Position numbers and translations under genes: made by a program. Shown one piece after another: positions 53,255-60,658 of a DNA stretch of 64,000 nt. Position 1 is the first letter of the stretch; every line of letters begins with the position of its first letter. The DNA comes from UBA4877 sp002399285 (GTDB taxonomy: Bacteria; Bacillota; Thermoanaerobacteria; Thermoanaerobacterales; UBA4877). The notes under the pieces were generated by a model. It was not told the DNA's origin. It did not search any database and saw nothing but the letters and a program-made list of their open reading frames with translations. The stretch spans positions 310,001 through 374,000 of the forward strand of contig DAIPGN010000001.1 of the NCBI GenBank assembly GCA_036771835.1. The letters run 5' to 3'.

Positions 53255-53367
53255 CCTTCCCACCTCTCTTAAAATTTATTTTGTACCGGCACATAAGTCT
53301 ATGAGGTATCATCCTCATTCCTACAATAAAATCATCAGGTTACTGCGCAACGCCAATATGACATATC

Positions 53368-54033
53368 TCATCCTTTATAATAGCATTTTTCTGCCAGCGG
53401 ACAGGCTTTGCAATCCGGGCTGCCGCCTCTGCATACTCTGTTGCCCCACGCATCTATCAATGCATGATACTCATTGTACAGATACACGCTGCTTTCAATA
53501 TTTGACATAAAATAAATCTGTACCTGAGCATAATTTACAGGTCCATCCATGAGCTTCATCAACCGCACCAATTTTTTGGTATATGCATCGATCACAAATA
53601 TCGGCTTTTTCGCTCCATATAAAATTATCGCATCGGCAGTCTCTTTACCTACTCCTTGAAATGAGAGCAATTCACGCCTTAGCGAGTATATGTCCTTATC
53701 AAATAGCTTATTTAAGTCTCCCCCATAATTTTTTATAAGATACCCGCAGAAGGCCTTTATATATTTTGTCTTCTGATTAAAAAATCTGGTTGGTCTGATG
53801 TCGTCAATGATCAAATCCTCCGAAGCATCATAAAGGGCTGCGGGGTCCATCAGATTGTCTTTATACAGGTTTGCAATTGCCACCTCTACATTTTTCCATG
53901 CGACATTCTGTGTTAATATAGCTCCCAGCACCATTTCAAAATCATTTTTTGCCGGCCACCAATGCCGAGGTCCAAAATAATCGAGCAGGCTATCATATAT
54001 CCTCATCAATTTTACATTTATCTTCTCGTCCAT
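53368..54033 (-). CDS. Endonuclease III-family DNA glycosylase
   Basis: 221 residues with the HhH-GPD fold (LLSFQGVGKETADAIILYG, catalytic Asp in PIFVIDAYTKKLVRLM) and a C-terminal [4Fe-4S] loop C-x6-C-x2-C-x5-C (CRGGSPDCKACPLAEKC). It belongs to the MjaUDG/EndoIII-like group rather than classical Nth: the hairpin precedes VIDAYT, and the Lys of Nth (LPGVGRKTA) is replaced by Glu (GVGKETA). It probably acts as a monofunctional glycosylase. The lesion range is unknown. Confidence 0.85.
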   Translation of the reverse strand: MDEKINVKLMRIYDSLLDYFGPRHWWPAKNDFEMVLGAILTQNVAWKNVEVAIANLYKDNLMDPAALYDASEDLIIDDIRPTRFFNQKTKYIKAFCGYLIKNYGGDLNKLFDKDIYSLRRELLSFQGVGKETADAIILYGAKKPIFVIDAYTKKLVRLMKLMDGPVNYAQVQIYFMSNIESSVYLYNEYHALIDAWGNRVCRGGSPDCKACPLAEKCYYKG

Positions 54034-54083
54034 TTTGCTACCTCCATTGATATTTTACCATAGCGCCTCAATTTTCGAAAACA

Positions 54084-54112
54084 TTGAAATAAAAACAATC
54101 ATAATATATAAT
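54084..54112 (+). promoter_or_regulatory. Sigma-A promoter for the hydrogenase signalling operon
   Basis: TTGAAA (54084-54089), 17-nt spacer, TATAAT (54107-54112), 31 nt before the first start codon. Confidence 0.85.
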
Positions 54113-54143
54113 GGGTTTAATCATTTTACACATGGAGGTCAAT

Positions 54144-54491
54144 ATGAAACTTTCAAATATCATATCCCTCTTAAATGCTAAGCCGTTAAATAACTTTGAC
54201 ATGGAAGTAAATATTGAAAATGCCTGCGGCGCCGACCTCTTAAGCGATGTCTTGGCAGCTAAATATGATAAATCTCTATTGCTTACCGGGCTTACCAATA
54301 TACAGGTGATCAGAACGGCCGAAATCAGCGATATAAAGGCAATAATCTTTGTGAGAGGAAAGAAACCGGAGAATGAGGTCATATCCCTCGCAGACAGGCT
54401 GTCTATATCGCTTATGACCACAAGCTATTCTATGTATGCCGCCTGTGGAATACTATATAATGGCGGATTATCTCCGGGTGACATCCAATGA
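54144..54491 (+). CDS. DRTGG-domain protein (first copy)
   Basis: 115 residues, one DRTGG domain (LLLTGLTNIQVIRTAEISDIKAIIFVRGKKP, SLMTTSYSMYAACGILYNGGL). This domain is found with CBS and phosphotransacetylase modules and its ligand is unknown. ATG 5 nt after GGAGG. The stop overlaps the start of the switch-kinase gene (ATGA). A second DRTGG protein is encoded at 56216. Confidence 0.82.
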   Translation: MKLSNIISLLNAKPLNNFDMEVNIENACGADLLSDVLAAKYDKSLLLTGLTNIQVIRTAEISDIKAIIFVRGKKPENEVISLADRLSISLMTTSYSMYAACGILYNGGLSPGDIQ

Positions 54492-54913
54492 ATAAGTCCT
54501 ACAGTCTTAGTTTTAACATAAAGTCAATGGATTTTTCCTCCGCAGGCGAAGCGTCCAGCACGATCAAAAGGATCCTGCTGCAGCTTGGCATACCTCCTCC
54601 GATAGTAAAAAAAGCTTCCATATGCAGTTACGAAAGTGAAATGAATATCGTAATACATTCCCACGGAGGCGTAATAAAACTTAATGTGGATAATCATCAA
54701 ATAGTCATAGAAGCCATAGATACCGGCCCCGGCATCCCCGATATAGATAAGGCAATGAAGGCCGGCTATTCGACAGCCCCAATTATGATCAAAGAAATGG
54801 GATTCGGCAGTGGTATGGGTTTGCCCAATATAAGGGACAACGCAGATAAACTTGAGATTACATCGCACAGCGCCGGCACACACTTGAAAATAGTAATAAT
54901 TATTGGAGGATAG
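54488..54913 (+). CDS. RsbT/RsbW-like serine-protein kinase or anti-sigma-type ATPase
   Basis: 141-residue stand-alone GHKL ATPase. N box YESEMNIVIHSHGG, G1 box DTGPGIPDIDKAMKAGYST, G2 box GFGSGMGLPNIRDNAD and GTHLKIVI. The wording of the G1 segment is closest to RsbT-type switch kinases. It has no sensor or receiver domain and no phospho-accepting His, so it should act on a partner protein. No anti-anti-sigma (STAS) partner is visible in the window. Confidence 0.85.
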   Translation: MNKSYSLSFNIKSMDFSSAGEASSTIKRILLQLGIPPPIVKKASICSYESEMNIVIHSHGGVIKLNVDNHQIVIEAIDTGPGIPDIDKAMKAGYSTAPIMIKEMGFGSGMGLPNIRDNADKLEITSHSAGTHLKIVIIIGG

Positions 54914-54915
54914 AT

Positions 54916-56229
54916 ATGGCACTACATTCTGTAATCTTAAATGAAGAAAAATGCAAGGGCTGCACCAACTGTATAAAACATTGTCCTACCGAGGCCATAA
55001 GGGTAAGAAACGGCAAGGCCAAAATCATCGAGGATCGCTGCATTGATTGCGGCGAGTGTATAAAGGTGTGCCCAAACCATGCAAAAGAAGCCTTGATGAC
55101 CCCCATTGATAAAATCAATGAATTCACATTCAAGATAGCCCTCCCCGCACCATCGTTTTACGGCCAATTTAAAAAGCCTATAACCGTGGTCCTGGGCAGT
55201 CTATATGCTATGGGATTCGACTACGTCTGTGAAGTGGCAAACGCCGCAGAAATCGCATCTTCTTTTATACATGAATATCTCAAATCAAAAAATATAAAAA
55301 GACCGGCCATTTCATCTTCATGCCCTTCGGTTATAAGACTTATTATGCTTGAATTCCCAAGTCTTATGGATAACATCATCAGGGTCGAATCACCCATGGA
55401 AATAGCGGCAAGGATTTCAAAAAATCGTTTCCATCAAAAACTCCATATACCGGAAAAGGATATAGGCGTATTCTTCATTTCACCATGCGCAGCAAAGATG
55501 ACCGCCGTGAAAAACCCATTGGGTTCCGAAAAGTCATCGGTGGACGGCGTACTCTCCATGAGAGAGCTGGCACCGTATATATTGAAAAACGAAAGCGATT
55601 CGAATTTTGAATTGACATCTACTTCCAAGGGGATCGGCTGGTCATTGAGTGGCGGAGAAAGCAAAGCGGCAAAGATAGAAAACTCGCTTTATGTGGACGG
55701 AATACACAACTGCCTTGACGTGCTCAAAGAAATAGAACTCGGCAAGCTGGACGACATCGATTTCTTCGAGGGCCTGGCCTGCCCCGGCGGCTGTATTGGA
55801 GGACCGCTGACCATTGAGAATCTATATGTTACCAAAAACCGAATCAAAAAACTAATGGACTCTATAGAGAATCGTGAATCCTCCCGCCAAATTTCAAAAA
55901 CGGCATACGGCGATTCATTTTTCATGGATAAAGAGTTTGCCTCGGTAAAGGGCCTCACTCTGGATGCAGACGTCAGTAAAGCAATTGAAAAACTTTCAAA
56001 AATAGATACCATAGTATCCACTCTGCCCGGCCTCGACTGCGGAGCCTGTGGAGCACCGACATGCAAGGCATTGGCAGAGGATATCGTGAGAGATTGGGCA
56101 AATGAAATGGACTGCATATTTATTCTCAAAAAGAAAATATCCATACTGGCTAATGAAGTGGCAGAAATATCTACCATACTGCCGCCCACACTACAGGAGG
56201 AAAGGAGAAATTTGCATGACGGTAAATGA
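54916..56229 (+). CDS. [FeFe]-hydrogenase-like Fe-S protein, probably sensory
   Basis: 437 residues. N-terminal 2x[4Fe-4S] ferredoxin (CKGCTNCIKHCPTEA, CIDCGECIKVCPNHA), an [FeFe]-hydrogenase H-domain, and a C-terminal Fe-S domain (PGLDCGACGAPTCKALAEDIV). H-cluster loops read SSSCPSV, SPCAAKM and LACPGGCIGGP. The four [4Fe-4S] ligand cysteines are kept, but the proton-transfer Cys of TSCCP is Ser and the Glu of PCxxKxxE is missing. Such changes mark low-activity, sensor-type (group C/D) proteins. Its operon partners fit a signalling role. It overlaps the next gene by 14 nt. Confidence 0.87.
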   Translation: MALHSVILNEEKCKGCTNCIKHCPTEAIRVRNGKAKIIEDRCIDCGECIKVCPNHAKEALMTPIDKINEFTFKIALPAPSFYGQFKKPITVVLGSLYAMGFDYVCEVANAAEIASSFIHEYLKSKNIKRPAISSSCPSVIRLIMLEFPSLMDNIIRVESPMEIAARISKNRFHQKLHIPEKDIGVFFISPCAAKMTAVKNPLGSEKSSVDGVLSMRELAPYILKNESDSNFELTSTSKGIGWSLSGGESKAAKIENSLYVDGIHNCLDVLKEIELGKLDDIDFFEGLACPGGCIGGPLTIENLYVTKNRIKKLMDSIENRESSRQISKTAYGDSFFMDKEFASVKGLTLDADVSKAIEKLSKIDTIVSTLPGLDCGACGAPTCKALAEDIVRDWANEMDCIFILKKKISILANEVAEISTILPPTLQEERRNLHDGK

Positions 56230-56548
56230 AATATCAAGTGCATTGAATCTCAGATTATTAAGTGGCAGCAAAGGACTGGACAAGGAAGTAAAAGACGTGT
56301 ACATATGCGACCTGTTAAGTTTCGTAATGTCTCATGCCCGTGAGGAATCACTGTGGATAACAGTGCAAACCCATATAAACATCGTAGCCGTGGCAGTTCT
56401 TATAGGTATCTCCTGCATAGTCGTCCCAGAAAACATCAGTGTGGATGAAGATACGCTTCTAAAGGCCGATGAGGAAGTTATACCTATATTCACAACGGAA
56501 TACAACTCTTATAAACTCGCCTGTATGCTAAAGGCACTGGAGTTATGA
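56216..56548 (+). CDS. DRTGG-domain protein (second copy)
   Basis: 110 residues with a DRTGG-type domain (DVYICDLLSFVMSHAREESLWITVQTHINIVAVAVLIGISCIVV). The frame is open further upstream, but the ATG at 56216, 8 nt after AAAGGAG, is preferred and lies within the last codons of the hydrogenase-like gene. Its end overlaps the PHP gene start (ATGA). It probably works with the first DRTGG protein, but its ligand is unknown. Confidence 0.8.
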   Translation: MTVNEISSALNLRLLSGSKGLDKEVKDVYICDLLSFVMSHAREESLWITVQTHINIVAVAVLIGISCIVVPENISVDEDTLLKADEEVIPIFTTEYNSYKLACMLKALEL

Positions 56549-57249
56549 AACTTTATTATGACCTGCATATACATACGGCCCTGTCACCGTGTGCGGATAA
56601 CAATATGACCCCAAATAATATTATAAACATGGCTATCCTAAAGGGCCTAGACATTATAGCCATTACCGATCATAACAGCACTGCGAACCTGCCTCCCTTT
56701 TTTGAAATAAATCCAAAGGGCTTGAAAGTAATGCCGGGAATAGAGGTACAAACAAGAGAAGAAGCACACATGTTATGCTATTTCAAAAATCCCCGCAATG
56801 CCATGCGCTTCGGTACAATTATTGAATCGCACCTGCCGGATACCGATTGCTCGTCAATATTCGGAGACCAACTCATCTATGACAGATATGACAATATAAC
56901 GGGCAATTTTGATAAGCTTCTGCTAAATTCAACGGATCTGTCTGTAACCGACGTTTGTAAAATCGCCGCCGAGACAAACGGCACAGTGGTACCCGCTCAC
57001 GTAGACCGGCCTCACTACAGTTTGATATCCAATCTTGGCTTCGTTCCTGAAAACATTCACTTTACATCTGCAGAACTTGCCGACATAAAAAATGAGACTT
57101 CATATAGAAAATACTTTGGCAAAAATATAAAATTTATATTTTCCTCCGATGCACATACGCTTGGCAATATAAATGAAAGGGCCGCCTATATTGACGTCAA
57201 TTTCACAAATATAAATGAAATATTCAATGGACTATTTGGTGCTTTATAG
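56545..57249 (+). CDS. PHP-domain phosphoesterase
   Basis: 234 residues, a single PHP domain with the metal-binding motifs DLHIHTALSPCADNNM, AITDHNST, VMPGIEVQTREEAH, VPAHVDRPHYS and FSSDAHTLGN. All four PHP motifs are present, so it should be an active metal-dependent phosphatase or phosphodiesterase; the substrate is unknown. Start overlaps the DRTGG gene by 4 nt. Last gene of the signalling block. Confidence 0.87.
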   Translation: MKLYYDLHIHTALSPCADNNMTPNNIINMAILKGLDIIAITDHNSTANLPPFFEINPKGLKVMPGIEVQTREEAHMLCYFKNPRNAMRFGTIIESHLPDTDCSSIFGDQLIYDRYDNITGNFDKLLLNSTDLSVTDVCKIAAETNGTVVPAHVDRPHYSLISNLGFVPENIHFTSAELADIKNETSYRKYFGKNIKFIFSSDAHTLGNINERAAYIDVNFTNINEIFNGLFGAL

Positions 57250-57381
57250 CCGGTCGTTCATACTGTTCTCCACTTTGCAATATTTCTCCCATTTGATATT
57301 ATTGGCAACGTTTTCTATTAAAATGAAAGTGATTCTTTTAAAAATTTTTTTACTACAATCGATATAAATTCAATAAAATTA

Positions 57382-57390
57382 TGTTATAAT
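57382..57390 (+). promoter_or_regulatory. Extended -10 promoter element before the NuoE-type gene
   Basis: TGTTATAAT (TG-N-TATAAT) 34 nt before the start codon, in a 174-nt gap after the PHP gene; no clear -35. It would let the hydrogenase subunits be expressed apart from the signalling block. Confidence 0.5.
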
Positions 57391-57423
57391 GTTATCAAAT
57401 ATTTTCTAGGAGGTATCAAAATT

Positions 57424-57909
57424 ATGCCTAATCTACCAGAGGACATCATGGAAAAAGACAAATATGAAAAATTACATGATGCAATAAAAGCCTACCAAAA
57501 CAAGCCTGGAGCTTTGATACCCGTTATGAATGAAGCACAGGAAATTTTCGGCTATTTGCCCTTTGAAGTTCAAAAAGAGATAGCCAACGGACTGAATGTG
57601 CCGCTTACGGAGATCTATGGCATTGCCACATTTTATTCACGGTTTACTTTGCATCCTTCCGGCAAATATCGCGTGGCTGTATGTCTTGGCACCGCATGTT
57701 ATGTAAAGGGTTCTGCCATGATATTGGATAAGGTTAAGGAAAAATTGGGCATAGGTATTGATGAAACCACGTCCGATGGTAAATTCTCCTTGGACTCGAC
57801 ACGCTGTCTGGGCTGCTGCGGCCTGGCCCCAGTCATGACCATCAATGATAATGTTTATGGCAGGCTTTCTCCCGATGAAGCAGAACAAATATTAGATAAA
57901 TATCAATAA
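57424..57909 (+). CDS. NuoE/HydC-type [2Fe-2S] subunit of the bifurcating hydrogenase
   Basis: 161 residues, thioredoxin-like ferredoxin of the 24-kDa complex I subunit family: N-terminal helical bundle (GALIPVMNEAQEIFGYLPFEVQKEIA), YGIATFYSRF, and the four cluster ligands in CLGTACYVKGS and CLGCCGLAP. In trimeric HydABC enzymes it relays electrons to the NuoF-type subunit. ATG behind AGGAGGT. One base separates it from the ATPase-ferredoxin gene. Confidence 0.93.
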   Translation: MPNLPEDIMEKDKYEKLHDAIKAYQNKPGALIPVMNEAQEIFGYLPFEVQKEIANGLNVPLTEIYGIATFYSRFTLHPSGKYRVAVCLGTACYVKGSAMILDKVKEKLGIGIDETTSDGKFSLDSTRCLGCCGLAPVMTINDNVYGRLSPDEAEQILDKYQ

Positions 57910-57910
57910 A

Positions 57911-58828
57911 ATGAAGGATATATCGCTGCACCTTTTGGATATAGTGCAAAATTCTATTGAGGCTAATGCCGGACTCATAACAATTAAGCTAATTATCTCA
58001 GCCTCAAAAAATAAATTTTATTTTATAATACGTGACAACGGATGCGGTATGGATAACGTTGTTCTCAAGCATCTCACCGATCCCTTCTATACCAGCAGGG
58101 AGACTCGAAGCGTGGGACTTGGGTTGTCACTTTTAGATGCTTCGACAAAGAGAGGACTGGGGAAATTAAGGCTAAACTCCATAAAGTCAAAAGGTACTGT
58201 TGTCATGGCATCATATAGTTTTATAAGTATAGATATTCCGCCTTTAGGAGACATAAGCTCAAGCATAGTTTCTTTGATAGCTTTAAATCCGCAGATCGAC
58301 TTCAGGGCTATTCTTAAATCTAAAACGACCGATTATGAATTGGATACGAGATGCATTAAGAATATTTTAGGGGAAGTACCTATAAATGATATTGAAGTCA
58401 TTGAGTACATAAAGCGCAAACTCGATGACGATATTAGGGATTTTGAGGAGGAATATAAAATGATGACACTGGAAGAACTCGAAAATATCAGAAAGCAGTC
58501 TTTGGAAAGGGTGCAGCTTCGCAAGGAAAGAACCGGAACCAGGATTGTGGTAGGTATGGCTACATGCGGCATTTCAGCCGGGGCCCGGCCCGTCCTGGAG
58601 GCGATAATGGACGAGGTCTCCAAAAGGAAACTATCCGACGTTATCGTTTCCCAAACCGGTTGCATCGGACTTTGTAAATATGAACCCATAGTCGAAGTCT
58701 TAAAACCAGGCGAGGGCAAGGTAACATATATAAAGATGGATGCCGAAAAAGCCAGGAAAATGATTGTGGAGCATATAGTAAACGGTCATGTCATAAAGGA
58801 ATGGACCATAGAAAATATCCAACTATAA
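57911..58828 (+). CDS. Histidine-kinase-type ATPase fused to thioredoxin-like [2Fe-2S] ferredoxin
   Basis: 305 residues in one open frame. Residues 1-105 are a GHKL ATPase (N box LDIVQNSIEAN, G1 RDNGCGMD, G2 VGLGLSLLD), 106-183 a linker region, and 184-305 a thioredoxin-like ferredoxin with TCGISAGA and TGCIGLCKY. Only three cysteines are visible in the latter. There is no phospho-accepting His. The upstream ATG has no ribosome-binding site, whereas GAGGAGG sits 8 nt before the internal ATG at 58460. I recall these two parts as separate genes in related clusters. Not a standard hydrogenase subunit; probably regulatory. Confidence 0.8.
   Translation: MKDISLHLLDIVQNSIEANAGLITIKLIISASKNKFYFIIRDNGCGMDNVVLKHLTDPFYTSRETRSVGLGLSLLDASTKRGLGKLRLNSIKSKGTVVMASYSFISIDIPPLGDISSSIVSLIALNPQIDFRAILKSKTTDYELDTRCIKNILGEVPINDIEVIEYIKRKLDDDIRDFEEEYKMMTLEELENIRKQSLERVQLRKERTGTRIVVGMATCGISAGARPVLEAIMDEVSKRKLSDVIVSQTGCIGLCKYEPIVEVLKPGEGKVTYIKMDAEKARKMIVEHIVNGHVIKEWTIENIQL
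58445..58828 (+). other. Internal ribosome-binding site (GAGGAGG) and in-frame start for the ferredoxin half
   Basis: GAGGAGG at 58445-58451 precedes ATG 58460 by 8 nt, followed by a second ATG at 58463. Initiation here would give a separate 122-residue (2Fe-2S) ferredoxin-like protein (MMTLEELENI...) in addition to the fusion. Confidence 0.6.
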
Positions 58829-58840
58829 GGGGGATTGAAA

Positions 58841-60643
58841 ATGCCTTTCTACAGATCTCACGTACTCATTTGCAGAGGTACTGGGTGTACCTCCAACAAC
58901 TCCGACGCTGTAGCGGAAAAATTTGAAGAGGAACTTCAAAAAAAAGGTTTGCAGGACGAAATAAAAATAGTAAGAACCGGCTGTTTCGGCTTATGTGAAA
59001 CGGGTCCCGTGGTTGTAGTATATCCCGAGGGAGTATTTTATAGTAAGGTAAAACCGGAATATGTGCCTGAATTGGTTGAAGAACATCTACTCAAGGGAAG
59101 GATCGCGAAAAAATATGTTTATGGCGAGACATTGGAAGAAAAGGGCAACATCCTTCCTCTGGAAGATACCCAATTCTTCAGAAATCAGCTCAGACTTGCG
59201 CTTAAAAACTGCGGTGTCATCAACCCGGAGGATATCGAAGAATATATTGCCATGGACGGATATAGGGCCCTGGGAAAAGCTCTGACTGAAATGACTCCAC
59301 AGGAGGTCATAGATGCCATAAAGAAATCCGGCCTTAGAGGACGGGGAGGAGCAGGTTTCCCTACCGGCGTTAAATGGCAGTTAACACATGATGCCAAAGG
59401 CACACAAAAATATGTGGTATGCAATGCGGATGAAGGTGATCCGGGAGCATTTATGGACAGAAGCGTACTTGAGGGCGATCCCCAGGCAATAATAGAGGCA
59501 ATGGCTATAGCGGCTTATGCCATAGGTGCCAATTATGGTTATATCTATGTCCGGGCAGAATACCCAATGGCCGTAAAGAGGCTGACCATAGCAATCGGCC
59601 AGGCCAGACAGTATGGTCTCCTAGGTAAAGACATATTCGGCAAAGGTTTTGACTTTGATATTGAAATAAGGCTTGGAGCCGGCGCTTTCGTATGCGGTGA
59701 GGAGACCGCCCTGATGAATTCCGTCATGGGCCTTAGGGGAGAACCACGGCCCAGACCGCCGTTTCCAGCCAATAGCGGCGTATGGAACTCCCCCACTCTC
59801 TTAAACAACGTCGAGACATACGCCAATGTGCCCTCTATAATACTGAATGGTCCTGAATGGTTCAATTCCGTGGGTACGGAAAAATCCAAGGGCACGAAGG
59901 TATTTGCACTGGGAGGCAAAATAAATAATACCGGCCTGGTAGAAGTGCCCATGGGAACAACTTTGAGAAAAATTATATATGAGATAGGCGGAGGTATTCC
60001 AAACGGTAAAGAATTCAAAGCAGTTCAAACCGGAGGCCCTTCCGGCGGCTGTATAACAGCTAAAAACCTCGACACTCCGATAGATTATGACTCTCTGATA
60101 AGCATAGGCACCATGATGGGATCCGGCGGTATGATCGTAATGGATGAAGATAATTGTATGGTGGATATAGCAAAATTCTTTCTTGAGTTTACAGTCGGCG
60201 AATCCTGCGGCAAATGCCCGCCATGCCGGATCGGAATGAAGAGAATGCTTGAGATCTTAAATAAGATCACCTCTGGCAACGGCGAAGAAAGTGACTTAGA
60301 TAAGCTGGAGGAACTCGGCAACTTCATCAAATCATCGGCATTGTGCGGCTTGGGTCAGACCGCTCCGAATCCGGTACTTTCGACATTAAAATATTTCAGA
60401 AACGAATATGAGGCGCATATCAAAGACAAGAAATGTCCGGCAGGTGTTTGTCAAGCGCTTATTCAATATAATGTGGACAGCGAAAAGTGTCATGGATGCG
60501 CCAGACCACTCTGCGCGAAAAATTGTCCCACGGGCGCAATATCCGGTGTAACCAAATCCCCATATTCAATAAATCAGGAGATTTGTATAAAATGCGGCGC
60601 CTGTATGGAAAACTGTCCGTTTAAGGCTATTTATAAGAAATAA
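58841..60643 (+). CDS. NuoF/HydB-type NADH and FMN-binding subunit of the bifurcating hydrogenase
   Basis: 600 residues. N-terminal [2Fe-2S] thioredoxin-like domain (CRGTGCTS, TGCFGLCETG), then the NADH/FMN domain (GRGGAGFPTGVKW, NADEGDPGAFMDR, GAGAYVCGEE-like segment reading GAGAFVCGEETAL), SLBB region, [4Fe-4S] ligands ESCGKCPPCRIG...LCGLGQ, and a C-terminal 2x[4Fe-4S] ferredoxin. The first C-terminal cluster motif is CHGCARPLCAKNCP, with four instead of two residues between the second and third Cys. ATG at 58841 is 7 nt after AAGGGGG. Confidence 0.94.
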   Translation: MPFYRSHVLICRGTGCTSNNSDAVAEKFEEELQKKGLQDEIKIVRTGCFGLCETGPVVVVYPEGVFYSKVKPEYVPELVEEHLLKGRIAKKYVYGETLEEKGNILPLEDTQFFRNQLRLALKNCGVINPEDIEEYIAMDGYRALGKALTEMTPQEVIDAIKKSGLRGRGGAGFPTGVKWQLTHDAKGTQKYVVCNADEGDPGAFMDRSVLEGDPQAIIEAMAIAAYAIGANYGYIYVRAEYPMAVKRLTIAIGQARQYGLLGKDIFGKGFDFDIEIRLGAGAFVCGEETALMNSVMGLRGEPRPRPPFPANSGVWNSPTLLNNVETYANVPSIILNGPEWFNSVGTEKSKGTKVFALGGKINNTGLVEVPMGTTLRKIIYEIGGGIPNGKEFKAVQTGGPSGGCITAKNLDTPIDYDSLISIGTMMGSGGMIVMDEDNCMVDIAKFFLEFTVGESCGKCPPCRIGMKRMLEILNKITSGNGEESDLDKLEELGNFIKSSALCGLGQTAPNPVLSTLKYFRNEYEAHIKDKKCPAGVCQALIQYNVDSEKCHGCARPLCAKNCPTGAISGVTKSPYSINQEICIKCGACMENCPFKAIYKK

Positions 60644-60658
60644 TGGGAGGCGATATAA

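Noticed and set aside
55689..56243. 184-codon open frame on the minus strand
   Set aside because: Antisense to the hydrogenase-like gene, whose cluster motifs are unambiguous.
59545..60018. 157-codon open frame on the minus strand
   Set aside because: Antisense to the NuoF-type subunit; no motif or ribosome-binding site.
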